A model generated the notes under the pieces. The model saw only the letters and a list, made by a program, of their open reading frames with translations. It had not been told where the DNA came from and did not search any database. Shown here one piece after another: positions 53,682 to 63,611 of a DNA stretch of 64,000 bases. The position numbers and the translations under genes were made by a program. Within the stretch, counting starts at the first letter, position 1; every line of letters starts with the position of its first letter. Origin of the DNA: Sporolactobacillus shoreicorticis (GTDB taxonomy: Bacteria > Bacillota > Bacilli > Bacillales > Sporolactobacillaceae); NCBI RefSeq assembly GCF_024125445.1, contig NZ_JAMXWM010000007.1, positions 106,978 to 170,977 of the forward strand, written 5' to 3'.

Positions 53682-53926
53682 AACATCACCTGAATCACTT
53701 TATGTATCGGACGGAGACTGCATATTCACCGTCTCCGCTGCCAAATAATGATGAGTACCTCAGCAAAAGGTACTCGAAAAAAATGCGCTCCTGAACCAAC
53801 TGCATTCATTCTTTTCAGAGCCCGCTCTGACGAAATATTTCAACAGTCTTCAGTCTTCGCAGCAAATCAATCGTATCTATTCTTCCAATGAAATGCAAGT
53901 TAATTTATCTTGTTTGATGACCTATT
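53682..53926. other. Intergenic gap where dinG-ypmA would lie
   Basis: About 245 bases. It holds two hairpins: GGAGAC-N12-GTCTCC (near 53711-53734) and GAGTACC-N9-GGTACTC (near 53753-53775). Neither has a clear T-tail on the minus strand. A 27-codon minus-strand ORF without a ribosome site is not convincing. I see no dinG remnant. Confidence 0.5.
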
Positions 53927-54310
53927 TCACAAAATTTCCATTGGCTTTTCTTCATCTAACATTCTTTCAATTCGATTTTCCTGATCAAGAACAGCAACGG
54001 CCGGTTTGACTTTTTTAATTTCAGCTTCGTTCATCAGTGCGTAAGCCATAATAATTAAAACATCACCTTTTTGTGCATACCGCGCAGCGGCTCCGTTCAA
54101 ACAGATGACGCCTGAGTTTTTCGGGCCTGGAATAGCATAGGTTTCAAGGCGGGCACCATTATTATTATTCACTACCTGGACCTTTTCATAAGGAAGCAGG
54201 TCAACTGCCTGAAGAAGCGTCTCATCAATGGTGATGCTGCCTACATAGTTCAGATTAGCGTCTGTGACCGTGGCACGATGTATCTTGCAGCGTAAGAAAG
54301 GACGCATCAT
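53927..54310 (-). CDS. panD: PanD, aspartate 1-decarboxylase
   Basis: Pyruvoyl enzyme of 127 residues making beta-alanine from aspartate for pantothenate. Self-cleavage occurs at Gly-Ser in YVGSITID, giving the pyruvoyl group. The active-site Lys is in [10 protein letters not shown] and the Tyr in the [20 protein letters not shown] region. The start ATGATG overlaps the panC stop. panB, the first gene of B. subtilis panBCD, is missing. Confidence 0.95.
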   Translation of the reverse strand: MMRPFLRCKIHRATVTDANLNYVGSITIDETLLQAVDLLPYEKVQVVNNNNGARLETYAIPGPKNSGVICLNGAAARYAQKGDVLIIMAYALMNEAEIKKVKPAVAVLDQENRIERMLDEEKPMEIL

Positions 54311-55209
54311 TGAGCTTCCACCTCGCTTATCTTATTGCCGCAGTCAATGGTTACGTTATCGATTAGCCGCGCATTCGCATAACGTACAGCAATGGCAATA
54401 ATAATGCGGCCAGTCATTTTATCCTTAACGCGTTTCAGCTCAGGGTAGTTCAGAACATCAACATAATCAACGACGCCTGATTGTAAATGTAACTCATAGT
54501 ACCTGCGAACCGAAGCAATGATCCGGTCAAAATTTCTTTCACCGTTACGAATGGCACTGCAGCCAGCCTGAAGGCCTTTATATAATTCAGGAGCTTCACG
54601 GCGCTCATCAGGAAGTAAACGCACATTTCGTGAACTTTTTGCAAGTCCGTCAGCTTCGCGCATAATCGGACAGGCAATTAGCTTTATTGGAAAATGAAAG
54701 GAATCGATCAGACTGCGGACAATGGCCACTTGCTGTGCATCCTTCATCCCAAAATAGACAATGTCCGGCGCAACAATGGTAAACAGCTTCGTGAGCACGG
54801 TGGCAACCCCATCAAAATGTCCGGGCCTGCTTTTACCACATAAAACACCGGTTTTTTCATTGACCTTGACCGTTACTTGTTGTCCATTGGGATAAATGGT
54901 CTCCACTTTCGGGAGAAAAAGCACGTTTACCCCGCAGGATTCAGCAAGCCGCGCATCTCCTTGGCTGTCCTTTGGGTAGTTATCGTAATCATCTTTTTTC
55001 TCGCCGAATTGTGTCGGGTTGACAAACACACTTGCAACCACAACATCCGAAGTTTCTGCAGCTTTTTTAAAAAGAGAGGCGTGTCCTTTATGGAGATAGC
55101 CCATTGTCGGGACAAATCCGACTGATTTTCCCAGTCTCTTCTGGCTCTTCACAAATTCTCTTAATGCCGCAGGATCGGTAAGCTGCAGCATTTCATGTGT
55201 TACATTCAT
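54307..55209 (-). CDS. panC: PanC, pantothenate synthetase
   Basis: ATP-dependent ligase of pantoate and beta-alanine, 300 residues. The HIGH-type site is [19 protein letters not shown], with [36 protein letters not shown] and the KMSKS-equivalent [16 protein letters not shown]. The ribosome site AGGAGGAGGAAA is strong. It is followed by panD with a 4-base overlap, forming a panCD pair. Two TATAAT-like elements lie in the 230-base leader. Confidence 0.95.
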   Translation of the reverse strand: MNVTHEMLQLTDPAALREFVKSQKRLGKSVGFVPTMGYLHKGHASLFKKAAETSDVVVASVFVNPTQFGEKKDDYDNYPKDSQGDARLAESCGVNVLFLPKVETIYPNGQQVTVKVNEKTGVLCGKSRPGHFDGVATVLTKLFTIVAPDIVYFGMKDAQQVAIVRSLIDSFHFPIKLIACPIMREADGLAKSSRNVRLLPDERREAPELYKGLQAGCSAIRNGERNFDRIIASVRRYYELHLQSGVVDYVDVLNYPELKRVKDKMTGRIIIAIAVRYANARLIDNVTIDCGNKISEVEAQ

Positions 55210-55438
55210 TTTTCATTTCCTCCTCCTGTCTTTGAAGAGGTTTGGGTACGGAACAGAATAAAGCTAACCCGCCCCTCCGTCCATGTCCTCATCGGATCAT
55301 GGCAGACTTAATCATTATAACTCGGGCAGCGATAATCTAAGTGCTGCTTTCTGAGAAATGCAGCCTGAATAAGATCCGCCGATCCGGCTTCCTCATTATA
55401 GCAAAAAGCCAGTCAAATTTCGCTGATCAGCTTTTGGT
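55210..55438. other. Leader region of panCD
   Basis: About 230 bases between birA and panC. On the minus strand TATAAT occurs twice, near 55390-55395 and 55317-55322, each with only a poor -35 at standard spacing. No riboswitch class that I recognise is present, and no panB fragment. Confidence 0.45.
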
Positions 55439-56437
55439 TTATTTATCCCACTCGATATCTGCAGAATATACCTGAGCCAATGTTCCATCTGATTTTTGTA
55501 GCAGCAGTACACCCTCATTGTTTATTCCTCGAGCCACTCCCTCTAAAATGTGTCCGCCCGGTTTACGAACTTTAATCACGTTCCCCAGATTCAAGGCGCG
55601 TTGTTCCCAAAGCGGACGAATACTTTGAAAACCTTCATGGAGATATGTGGTGTATAGTGCTTCAAAGCATTCAAAAAATTCCTGAATGAATGGAGCAAGT
55701 GCGTATCTTTTTCCTGTTATTAATTCGAGTGATCCGGCAACCTGCCGAACGGATTCCGGCAGATCTGACAGATCGCCGTTTACATTGATGCCAATGCCAA
55801 TGACCACCGCTTTTACATAAGTTGCTTCTGCTTGAAGCTCGGTTAGAATACCAACCAGCTTCTTTCCATTATATAGAATATCGTTCGGCCATTTAATACC
55901 ACAAGTGAGTCCGGTCACTTTTTCAATGACATCAGTTGCGGCAACAGCCGTAAGCAACGTCAATTGCGGTGTTTTTTCAATAGGGAGACTCGGCCTCAGG
56001 ATCATGCTCATCGCAATGTTTGTCCCCCGTTGCGATTGCCAAGTGTGCCCAAGTCGTCCACGGCCATTCGTTTGTTCATTGGTCAGAACAACCGTTCCAT
56101 CTTCGGCGCCCTCGTCCGCAAGCCGCAATGCTTCTTTTTGTGTCGATTCAATCGATTCATAAAAACGAATCGTTCGGCCAAGGCGTTTCGTTTTAAGACC
56201 TGCGGCAACAGCTGGCTCATTCAGTCCGTCCGGAGATTGCATCAGCCGGTACCCTTTTTTCTGTACCGATTCGATGAGAAAGCCTTCTTCAAGAAGTGAT
56301 TGGATATGCTTCCATACCGCTGTCCGTGAACAGCCGATCAATTCTGATATTTTTTGTCCGGATAAAAATTCGTTTCGATGTTCATATAACAAGGTCAAGA
56401 TTGCTTTTTTTGAGTAGTTTGCCGGTTTTCGAACCAT
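55439..56437 (-). CDS. birA: BirA, biotin-protein ligase and biotin repressor
   Basis: A 332-residue bifunctional protein. The N-terminal winged helix (residues 9-65, FLSGQKISELIGCSRTAVWK) binds the biotin operator. The ligase domain has the adenylate-binding GRGRLGHTWQSQRGTNIAMS and KWPNDILYNGKKLVGILTE. The SH3-like C-terminal domain ends the protein (VIKVRKPGGHILEGVARGIN). It biotinylates acetyl- and pyruvate carboxylase subunits. The start follows GGAGG and lies 43 bases inside cca. Confidence 0.94.
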   Translation of the reverse strand: MVRKPANYSKKAILTLLYEHRNEFLSGQKISELIGCSRTAVWKHIQSLLEEGFLIESVQKKGYRLMQSPDGLNEPAVAAGLKTKRLGRTIRFYESIESTQKEALRLADEGAEDGTVVLTNEQTNGRGRLGHTWQSQRGTNIAMSMILRPSLPIEKTPQLTLLTAVAATDVIEKVTGLTCGIKWPNDILYNGKKLVGILTELQAEATYVKAVVIGIGINVNGDLSDLPESVRQVAGSLELITGKRYALAPFIQEFFECFEALYTTYLHEGFQSIRPLWEQRALNLGNVIKVRKPGGHILEGVARGINNEGVLLLQKSDGTLAQVYSADIEWDK

Positions 56438-57609
56438 GAACGAATCGCCTCCAAGTCATTATTTACGCGGCCGTTCACGACTTCACGCTCCAGTTCTTTA
56501 ATGGCTTTGGCCAGCCATGGTCCCGGTTTTTCTCCGGACCAGTTTATAAAATGATTTCCGTTTGCGGCAAGTTCTGCACGTGAATGAATCGGACAATTCT
56601 CCCAGATCAGATCCGCTTTAAGCTGTTGATTGGAAAGTTCCTGTTCGTCAATCTTATCAAACGAGGCTAATAAACGATTAATAGCCTTTACATCACAAAT
56701 ACCGGCAAAATAGACTGACTCTTTGTTCCACCCCATATTCATACGATACTTTGTCCATTTGACCAACCGAGCGACACGACGTCGTTCATCGTTTGACCAC
56801 TTCCAAGACTTGGCGAACGCGAAGACATCCTCAATTCCTTGGCTGATCAGAAATGCCGTCCAACGTTCCTCATCCTTTTGGAGCCTCTTATAATGAATGC
56901 TGACAGCCTTTTTTTCATCCGCATGCTTGAGCATAGGCAACGTATAAATACAGTGTGTTTCGAAAAGAAGCCCAAGTGCGTCGCTGACCCCCTCGCCCGC
57001 CAGTAATCGCGTCATTTCCTGATTAATCCGTTCAATTGAGATCTTCTTCAAGAGATCCGCTTTGTCATGAAAAGCATGACGCTCTGTCTGTCCAAGCGTG
57101 AAACAGAGTTCGGAAGCGAATCGCATGCCGCGCATCATGCGAAGCGGGTCCTCGGTGATTCGTTCCTCCGCCCGACCAACAGTTCGAATACGCTTGCAAT
57201 TGATATCCTTTTTCCCCTCGAAAAGATCAATGATCTTGCCATCCCGATCCATTGCTAAAGCATTAATTGTAAAATCACGCCGCATCAGATCTTTCTCAAG
57301 AGAAAGGACAAACACAACTTGATTCGGGTGACGATAATCATCGTAATCGGATTCTGAGCGAAAGGTTGTCACCTCATAGCTGTGACCGTTATTCAGAACT
57401 GCAACCGTTCCGTGATCGATACCGATCGGGACCGTTCGTTTAAACAAAGAGACAACGTCAGCAGGATGCGCCGACGTTGCTATATCGACATCATGGATCG
57501 GGCGGTTAAGCAGATAATCACGCACAGCACCGCCGACGACATAAGCTTCAAAGCCGTGATCTTGCAATCGATCAAGAATAAAAGCTGCATCTTTAAAAGG
57601 AAAAGTCAA
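56395..57609 (-). CDS. cca: Cca, CCA-adding tRNA nucleotidyltransferase
   Basis: Class II nucleotidyltransferase of about 404 residues that builds or repairs the tRNA 3' CCA. The head domain has AYVVGGAVRDYLLNRPIHDV then DIATSAHP (metal-binding DxD), HGTVAVLN and RRDFTINALAMDRDG. The nucleotide-selecting motif is EDPLRMMRGMRFAS-type. The ribosome-site spacing (GGGGTG, six bases) favours TTG 57609; GTG 57618 is an alternative. It overlaps birA and follows mgsA by only about 17 bases; bshA and bshB1, which lie there in B. subtilis, are absent. Confidence 0.94.
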   Translation of the reverse strand: MTFPFKDAAFILDRLQDHGFEAYVVGGAVRDYLLNRPIHDVDIATSAHPADVVSLFKRTVPIGIDHGTVAVLNNGHSYEVTTFRSESDYDDYRHPNQVVFVLSLEKDLMRRDFTINALAMDRDGKIIDLFEGKKDINCKRIRTVGRAEERITEDPLRMMRGMRFASELCFTLGQTERHAFHDKADLLKKISIERINQEMTRLLAGEGVSDALGLLFETHCIYTLPMLKHADEKKAVSIHYKRLQKDEERWTAFLISQGIEDVFAFAKSWKWSNDERRRVARLVKWTKYRMNMGWNKESVYFAGICDVKAINRLLASFDKIDEQELSNQQLKADLIWENCPIHSRAELAANGNHFINWSGEKPGPWLAKAIKELEREVVNGRVNNDLEAIRSWFENRQTTQKKQS

Positions 57610-57634
57610 AGGGGACACCCCATTTAATTAGTGA

Positions 57635-58048
57635 TCAATTGTCTTCCTGCTGCTGATGGATTAATTCACGCCAGTGCATTTCTCCACGCTTGAGTGCATG
57701 CATCAGCAGCTCAGCCGAAGCAAGATTAGTGGCTAAAGGAATTCGATAGACATCACTCAATCTCAGCAGCGCATTCACATCGGGTTCATGCGGCTGAGCG
57801 GTCAGCGGATCGCGCAGAAAGACAACCATATCCATCTGATTAGACGCGATCATCGCACCGATTTGCTGATCTCCTCCCAGTGGCCCTGACTGGAACCGAT
57901 GTACTTTTAATCCGGTTGCTTCCATGACCTTTAAGCCTGTTGTTCCCGTAGCATACAATTGATGCTGCCCAAGCAAAAACGAATAAGCAGTTGTAAATTC
58001 TACCATCTCAGGTTTCTTCTTGTCATGTGCGATCAATGCAATGTTCAT
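57635..58048 (-). CDS. mgsA: MgsA, methylglyoxal synthase
   Basis: A 137-residue enzyme converting dihydroxyacetone phosphate to methylglyoxal, a phosphate-shortage bypass of lower glycolysis. It has [18 protein letters not shown], the phosphate-binding [22 protein letters not shown] with the catalytic Asp, and [20 protein letters not shown]. The ATG at 58048 follows AAGGAGTGA; the frame also has ATG 58060. It keeps its dapB-mgsA-cca order. Confidence 0.96.
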   Translation of the reverse strand: MNIALIAHDKKKPEMVEFTTAYSFLLGQHQLYATGTTGLKVMEATGLKVHRFQSGPLGGDQQIGAMIASNQMDMVVFLRDPLTAQPHEPDVNALLRLSDVYRIPLATNLASAELLMHALKRGEMHWRELIHQQQEDN

Positions 58049-58083
58049 GATTCTGCTCACTCCTTAACAGCTGCAACAGCTGT

Positions 58084-58893
58084 TTAATCAAGAATATTTT
58101 CTAATCCGTATATGAGTGTTTCCAGATCCATTACGGTGGTTGCAGCATAATGCACCCCGGTCATAAACGAGGCCCGGTCCATAGAATCATGGCGAAGGGT
58201 CAACAATTCACCCTTGCCCCCGAAAAGTACTTCTTGATGAGCAATTAATCCGGGCAACCGGACGCTGTGAATACGCATACCGTCATAATCGGCACCGCGT
58301 GCTCCAGGCAGTGTCTCCTTCTCATCGGAGGCACCTTGCTGCTTCGCTTCCCGTGTTTTCGTCATTAATTCAGCTGTCTTAATTGCGGTGCCTGACGGCG
58401 CATCTTTTTTTTTGTCATGATGCAGCTCAATAATTTCTGCATCAGGAAAGTATTTTGCCGCCATTTGACTGAACTTCATAACCAGAACAGCACCAATGGC
58501 AAAATTCGGTGCAATAATTCCGCCCAGCTTCTTTTCATCCATCTGTCTCCGATAACGGTCTACTTCATCATTGGTAAATCCTGAGGTACCGATCACCGGT
58601 CGCACACCATAGTCGATTGCTTTTTGCAAATTATGTTTTCCGACATCCGGATTCGTGAAATCGATTAATACATCAACGTTCTCCTTAGAAAAGCATGCAT
58701 CAATGTCTGTGTAAACAAGACCGTCCAATCCCGCAGCCCCTGTTACGTCCGCAACACGCGCTCCGTCATGACTGCGGTCAATAGCAGCCACAAGCTTGAG
58801 TTCTGGAGCCTGAGCAATCATATGAATGGTTTCCAAACCCATTCGGCCTCTCGGTCCTGCAACTGCCACGCGAATTTCTTTTTTTTCTTTCAA
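58084..58893 (-). CDS. dapB: DapB, 4-hydroxy-tetrahydrodipicolinate reductase
   Basis: NAD(P)H-dependent reductase of 269 residues in lysine and diaminopimelate synthesis. It has the nucleotide loop VAVAGPRGRMG, catalytic EIIELHHDKKKDAPSGTA (His pair and Lys) and the closing RHDSMDRASFMTGVHYA region. Start TTG 58893 overlaps the ypjD stop (TTGA) and lies ten bases after GAAGGGA. It supplies wall precursor and, through dipicolinate, spores. Confidence 0.95.
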   Translation of the reverse strand: MKEKKEIRVAVAGPRGRMGLETIHMIAQAPELKLVAAIDRSHDGARVADVTGAAGLDGLVYTDIDACFSKENVDVLIDFTNPDVGKHNLQKAIDYGVRPVIGTSGFTNDEVDRYRRQMDEKKLGGIIAPNFAIGAVLVMKFSQMAAKYFPDAEIIELHHDKKKDAPSGTAIKTAELMTKTREAKQQGASDEKETLPGARGADYDGMRIHSVRLPGLIAHQEVLFGGKGELLTLRHDSMDRASFMTGVHYAATTVMDLETLIYGLENILD

Positions 58894-59240
58894 CGTTCAT
58901 TCTTCCCTTCGTCCGTCTTTCTCGTCCATCGGTCTTTATCCCTCGTTTGAAACTTATCCAGTACAGTCGTTAAAGCCTGTCCTAAGTCAATATGTAAACT
59001 GTTCGCCATGCAGATCACAACGAACAGAAGATCACCGAGTTCCTCTTGTACCGTCTTTTCCGCTTCGGTCGGTTTTTTCTTTTTTTCACCATAATAATGA
59101 TTAATTTCTCTTGCCAGCTCACCCAATTCCTCAGTAAGGCGTGCCGTTAATGCAAGCGGAGAAAAATAGCCTTCTTTAAATTGTCCAATGTACGCATCAA
59201 CTTCTTTTTGAAAATGGTCCAATGTCTTTTGTTCACTCAA
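58890..59240 (-). CDS. ypjD: YpjD, MazG-like nucleotide pyrophosphohydrolase
   Basis: A 116-residue all-alpha NTP pyrophosphohydrolase. The MazG metal motif is split as ELGELAREINHYYG and EELGDLLFVVICMANSLHID (ExxE..ExxD). It probably clears noncanonical dNTPs. Start TTG 59240 after AGAGGTG. It heads the minus-strand operon ypjD-dapB-mgsA-cca-birA, in the same order as B. subtilis. Confidence 0.92.
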   Translation of the reverse strand: MSEQKTLDHFQKEVDAYIGQFKEGYFSPLALTARLTEELGELAREINHYYGEKKKKPTEAEKTVQEELGDLLFVVICMANSLHIDLGQALTTVLDKFQTRDKDRWTRKTDEGKNER

Positions 59241-59450
59241 TTGTACTCACCTCTGCCCCTCTTTTCCTATTTTAACGGAAATTCGGCCAGATGCCAAAAA
59301 CAACAAAACGAATTTCAGTAGGATTATACCATTGTTTTCCTGATGTTAAAATGGTCAGCTGTAACGTTCACGGTATTGTACATGGTGGTATATTGAAGTA
59401 TCACCAAGTAAACCGTATGATATAGATTGCGAATACAGAAAGGTCGTGAG

Positions 59451-60362
59451 GTGTTGAATTTGAATCTCAAAACAAAGAATGTCTTATTTATTTTACTTGG
59501 CGCGGCCATCTATGCGTTTGGGCTTGTCAATTTTAATATGAAAAATATGCTGGCCGAAGGCGGAGTTACCGGCCTGACCCTTATCTTATATAATTTGATA
59601 TCGATCGACCCGGCAGTTAGCAATATTGTATTGAATATTCCGCTGTTCTTTGCGGGTTGGCGATTCTTCAGACGCAACGAATTTATCTATACTCTGATCG
59701 GTACGTTCTCGCTCTCGTTTTTTCTTTTGGTATTTCAGCACTGGATTACTTTTGATTTTTCATTGCGTCATGATTTATTTCTCGCTGCCCTTTTTGCCGG
59801 TGCTTTTATCGGTGGCGGGCTTGGCATTATTTTTCGCTATGGAGGGACGACCGGCGGTTCCGATATTGTCGCACGCATTACGCATAAAAAATTTGGATGG
59901 GCAATGAGCAAGACAATGCTTGTCATTGATGCTGCTGTGATTATACTTTCACTCTGTTATTTAGATTACAGGCAGATGATGTACACTTTAGTAGGTGTAT
60001 TTGTCGGTGCGAAAATGATTGATATGATTCAGAAAGGAGCTTATTCAGCGAAAGCAATCATGATTTTTTCTAAGAAAAGCGATCTTTTAGCCGGTCAGAT
60101 TATTAAATTGCTTGACCGAAGTGTAACCCTTATGGATGGCAAAGGCGGCTATACCGGAAGAAAAATGAATGTGCTCTACTGTGTCGTCAGTCGAAATGAG
60201 GTTTTCCGTTTGAAAAGTTTAATTCATGAGTTCGACCCTGATGCATTTGTTACGGTAAATGATGTCCATGAAGTGTTTGGCGAAGGCTTTGCTCAGAATG
60301 ATGTTGAACTGGCAAATTTCACAGAAAAACAGCTGATGAAAGAAAAAAACAACAATCCATGA
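59451..60362 (+). CDS. YitT/YpjC-family membrane protein (DUF2179)
   Basis: About 303 residues. Five spans (for example VLFILLGAAIYAFGLVNFNM, and GAFIGGGLGIIFRYGGTTGG) are followed by a cytosolic DUF2179 domain (LDRSVTLMDGKGGYTGRKMN, ending in FVTVNDVHEVFGEGF). The family is widespread in Firmicutes without an agreed function. The start is ambiguous among GTG 59451, TTG 59454 and TTG 59460 after AGAAAGG / GAGGTG. It is divergent from ypjD, matching B. subtilis ypjC in place. Confidence 0.8.
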   Translation: MLNLNLKTKNVLFILLGAAIYAFGLVNFNMKNMLAEGGVTGLTLILYNLISIDPAVSNIVLNIPLFFAGWRFFRRNEFIYTLIGTFSLSFFLLVFQHWITFDFSLRHDLFLAALFAGAFIGGGLGIIFRYGGTTGGSDIVARITHKKFGWAMSKTMLVIDAAVIILSLCYLDYRQMMYTLVGVFVGAKMIDMIQKGAYSAKAIMIFSKKSDLLAGQIIKLLDRSVTLMDGKGGYTGRKMNVLYCVVSRNEVFRLKSLIHEFDPDAFVTVNDVHEVFGEGFAQNDVELANFTEKQLMKEKNNNP

Positions 60363-60486
60363 GTATGTATAAATTATGTATTTCTCTTTTGAACAAATCT
60401 CTAGCCAACAACGAGAAAAGCCGATAAAATGAAAAGATGGTTTGTTTTTTGACTTGATTATCTAAGAAGGGAAGGTGGGTTCGGCA

Positions 60487-60519
60487 ATGGCTTCGGCTTT
60501 CTGCTCAGCATCTTTATGA
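60487..60519 (+). CDS. Candidate 10-codon leader peptide coupled to rarD
   Basis: ATG 60487 follows the strong site GGGAAGGTGGG and encodes MASAFCSASL. Its TGA overlaps the rarD ATG as ATGA (60516-60519). rarD itself has no ribosome site, so it probably depends on re-initiation after this leader. Confidence 0.5.
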   Translation: MASAFCSASL

Positions 60520-61445
60520 ACAATCGAGAAACGAAGATAGGTGCCGTTTACACGTTATCGGCATATTTTATGTGGGGTCTGTTTCCCCTGTATTGGATAC
60601 CCATTCATCAAATACCTGCATTAGAGATATTAGCACACCGTATTTTCTGGTCTCTGATCTTTATGCTTGTATTGCTCGCTGCCACACATTCGTTTGGCAA
60701 TTTTAAACTACAATTGAAGAAGTTATTTGCGAATGCAAAGCTGCTTCTCTTTGTTTTTGTGGCTTCTGTTCTGATCACGTTTAACTGGCTTGTCTATATA
60801 TGGGCTGTAAATAATGGTCATGTCATTGAATCAAGCATGGGATACTACATTAATCCGTTAATCAGCATTCTTCTCGGCATTATTTTTCTTAAAGAAAAGC
60901 TGACGATGTGGCAGCTAACGGCTTTTTCGCTTGCTGCTATAGGTGTAGTGATTCAAACCGTAAATTTTGGTCAAGTTCCTTGGATTGCCGTATCACTTGC
61001 TCTTTCTTTCGGCTTTTATGGACTGGCAAAAAAATTGATTCATATCGCCCCTTCACTGGAATTGACGTTTGAAACTCTGTTTATCGTTCCGGCAGCACTC
61101 ATCTATCTGATTTTTCTTCAACAATCCGGATCGGCTGCCTTTGGCACTGGAGCATGGCTGACTACTGCACTTTTAATTGGAACCGGAATTGTAACAGCCG
61201 TACCGCTCCTTTTCTTCGCAGAAGGTGCTCAGCGTATTTCTCTAACAATGGTTGGCTTTTTTCAGTACATTACACCAACGATGCAGTTAATTATCGGCGT
61301 CGTCGTGTATCAAGAGCCGTTTCATTTTATTCAACTTTTATCGTTTTCATTCATTTGGCTGGGATTGCTTGTTTTTACGTTATCAGCGACATTCAGTGCT
61401 CGGAAATCCCCTGCACTTCTGCAACCGTCTCAAATAAAAAGATAA
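60516..61445 (+). CDS. rarD: RarD, EamA-family transporter
   Basis: A 309-residue, ten-span drug/metabolite superfamily permease. It matches RarD throughout: YFMWGLFPLYWIPIHQIPAL, EILAHRIFWSL, FNWLVYIWAVNNGHVIESSM then GYYINPLISILLGIIFL, and MVGFFQYITPTMQLIIGV. The transported compound is not known (named from chloramphenicol resistance). Translation probably couples to a 10-codon leader. It ends at a hairpin terminator. Confidence 0.9.
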   Translation: MNNRETKIGAVYTLSAYFMWGLFPLYWIPIHQIPALEILAHRIFWSLIFMLVLLAATHSFGNFKLQLKKLFANAKLLLFVFVASVLITFNWLVYIWAVNNGHVIESSMGYYINPLISILLGIIFLKEKLTMWQLTAFSLAAIGVVIQTVNFGQVPWIAVSLALSFGFYGLAKKLIHIAPSLELTFETLFIVPAALIYLIFLQQSGSAAFGTGAWLTTALLIGTGIVTAVPLLFFAEGAQRISLTMVGFFQYITPTMQLIIGVVVYQEPFHFIQLLSFSFIWLGLLVFTLSATFSARKSPALLQPSQIKR

Positions 61446-61458
61446 TCCCCAAAACCCA

Positions 61459-61496
61459 AGAGCACAGCCACAAGATTAAGCGGCTATGCTCTTTTT
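61459..61496 (+). terminator. rarD terminator
   Basis: AGAGCACAGCC (61459-61469) pairs with GGCTATGCTCT (61482-61492), with one mismatch, then TTTT. Confidence 0.8.
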
Positions 61497-61529
61497 CATA
61501 AAAGATTCATTTTTTATAGAACCCATAAA

Positions 61530-61955
61530 TTACTTATAGAGAAGATAAAAATAGTGAAGCCATGCTGCATGCCGCTGCTCATCAAGTGCAGCGCTGTAAA
61601 AGCGGGCACGTAACTCTGAATCTGAGACGCTATCCCCTGATTCTCTATAGAATTCAGCATTTCTCAATTCTTGCTCAATGCAATGACGAAGTCCTTCAAG
61701 ATAAGTTCTTGGCTGTGTGTTATCAGTATTCGCATCAATACCGACCAACGGTTTTCCACCACTGATTGATTCATAAATTACGCAGAAGCCTTCTTCGATT
61801 CGTGCTTCGTTTTTTTGAAGTGCACGAAGCTCTTGACGTTCTCGTTTTGTTTTCGCCCCGTCAAAAAGTGTTCTAAAACAAGAATTCATAAAACGAGCAC
61901 GTTGAACTGCGGAACGCACCCGATTCAGCGTTTGCGTATTTTCTCCAAGTGGCAT
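61530..61955 (-). CDS. Ferritin-like (rubrerythrin-type) four-helix protein
   Basis: A 141-residue helical protein. Candidate di-metal ligands are Glu in KNEARIEEGF, Glu in CIEQELRNAEFYRE, and the C-terminal ExxH DEQRHAAWLHYFYLL, as in rubrerythrin-type domains. No rubredoxin Cys cluster is present. The ATG at 61955 is chosen because GAGGGGG lies just before it; the frame also starts at 61979. It may handle iron or peroxide, or be a spore-associated protein such as YhjR; this is inference. Confidence 0.65.
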   Translation of the reverse strand: MPLGENTQTLNRVRSAVQRARFMNSCFRTLFDGAKTKRERQELRALQKNEARIEEGFCVIYESISGGKPLVGIDANTDNTQPRTYLEGLRHCIEQELRNAEFYRESGDSVSDSELRARFYSAALDEQRHAAWLHYFYLLYK

Positions 61956-62063
61956 GAACATCCCCCTCATCCAGTCCAATTAAGTATATTCAATAGATAG
62001 AAAAAAGGTGCTCAATAAAATTCGAGCACCTTTGCGAAACTAAATTCTGGAGGAGTTTGCTAA

Positions 62064-63611
62064 TTATAATGCTGGTTTCACGCGGCAATGTGTTGCCTGT
62101 TCAAATGAGAACGCAAGCTCGATTAATCGCGGTTCGCTAAACGCCATACCGACAAAGGTGATACCTATCGGTTCGCCTTTAGTTGTATACCCCGCCGGAA
62201 CAGTGATGGATGGGTAACCGGCTTTTGCTGCAAGATCAGAGCCTTGATAATCAGCAAAAATCAGTGCATCCAACTTCCTCGTCTTCACCACGGCGTCAAT
62301 GCCTTCTTTGCGAGATAGACGCAAGTCTTCCGCGCGATCCGACAAATAGTGACGATCACCTAAATCACTGCTGAGTTTATCCGCTTTTTCAAGCAGCGTT
62401 TGCCCGTACCTCAGCGCTTTATCCGAATGTGCACGATTATAAGCAATGAGTTCAGAGATGCTGTGAACAGGTACATGATCCGAAAGGTTCTCAAGATATT
62501 GATTCATGTCATAGGCAAACTCACGGATCATGACCGACGATTTTCGTTCTTCAAGCGTATCAGTCGAAGGAATAATCGCCGGATCAACAATTACTGCTCC
62601 TTTTTCACGCATGATGTCCAGTGCATGATTAATGATTTCTGCTTTTTCGTCGCTGACTGAATCCAAATAGCGTCGATCAATCCCTAGTCGGGCGTTTTTC
62701 AGTTCTCCTCGTTTCAAAAAAATCGAATAGTCCTTTGCGACATCCCCTTGGCCCCAGATGGTTTCTTCATCATCTTCATCAACTCCTGCAATGGCATTTA
62801 GAAGCAGCACCGCATCTTGAACGGTCCGAGCAATTGGTCCTGCCGTGTCCTGACTATGAGAAATTGGCACAATACCGCTCCGACTCACAAGACCAATTGT
62901 TGGCTTAATGCCAACAACTGAGTTATAAGCAGCCGGGCAAATAATTGATCCTGATGTCTCTGTACCAATTCCGACTGCTGCCAAGTTTGCGGCAACCGCC
63001 GCGGCGGTTCCACTGCTCGATCCACCGACATCAAAAGCGGCGCCATAAGGATTGCGTACCTGCCCGCCTAGGGAACTGTAGCCATTGGGCATGCCTTCGG
63101 TAATGAAGTTTGCAAACTCCGTCAAGTTTGCTTTGCCAAGAATAATGGCACCGGCTTTTTTTAATTGTTTAATAACGAAAGCATCCTCTGCAGCCTGATT
63201 CATCTCAAGTGCAACAGAACCTGCTGTTGTGTGCATTTTACCTGATGTACTCACATTGTCTTTCACAATGACCGGAACGCCAAACAGTGGTCCGATATCA
63301 GAGGTTACCGTTCTTTTGACATCACAAGCCTCAGCTTCGTGCAGCGCATCCGGATTCACCTCTAGGAATGAATGAAGCATCGGTCCGCTCTTATCAAACT
63401 GTTCAATGCGATCAAGATACATTTGAACAAGATCCTTTGAAGTGACTTGTCCCAGCTTTAACGCTTTTTGGATTTCTGTTAAAGTTATTTCCTCGATTGC
63501 AAATGGTTTGCGCTTTGCTGCTTCCTGCCGCAAATACATACCGGCCGTAACTGCAGCGGCTGCAGCTCCTGTCAGTGCAGCAGCAAATGCAAATTTCTTT
63601 TTCTTAGACAT
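62064..63611 (-). CDS. Amidase-signature family enzyme with N-terminal membrane anchor
   Basis: A 515-residue hydrolase of the amidase signature family. The Ser-cisSer-Lys triad is Lys in [11 protein letters not shown], the Ser in [18 protein letters not shown], and the Ser in [19 protein letters not shown]. The N-terminus [20 protein letters not shown] is a signal or anchor, so the enzyme is probably outside or at the membrane. The substrate is unknown; it is not clearly GatA, which lacks such an anchor. ATG 63611 follows GGAGTGA. Confidence 0.88.
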   Translation of the reverse strand: MSKKKKFAFAAALTGAAAAAVTAGMYLRQEAAKRKPFAIEEITLTEIQKALKLGQVTSKDLVQMYLDRIEQFDKSGPMLHSFLEVNPDALHEAEACDVKRTVTSDIGPLFGVPVIVKDNVSTSGKMHTTAGSVALEMNQAAEDAFVIKQLKKAGAIILGKANLTEFANFITEGMPNGYSSLGGQVRNPYGAAFDVGGSSSGTAAAVAANLAAVGIGTETSGSIICPAAYNSVVGIKPTIGLVSRSGIVPISHSQDTAGPIARTVQDAVLLLNAIAGVDEDDEETIWGQGDVAKDYSIFLKRGELKNARLGIDRRYLDSVSDEKAEIINHALDIMREKGAVIVDPAIIPSTDTLEERKSSVMIREFAYDMNQYLENLSDHVPVHSISELIAYNRAHSDKALRYGQTLLEKADKLSSDLGDRHYLSDRAEDLRLSRKEGIDAVVKTRKLDALIFADYQGSDLAAKAGYPSITVPAGYTTKGEPIGITFVGMAFSEPRLIELAFSFEQATHCRVKPAL

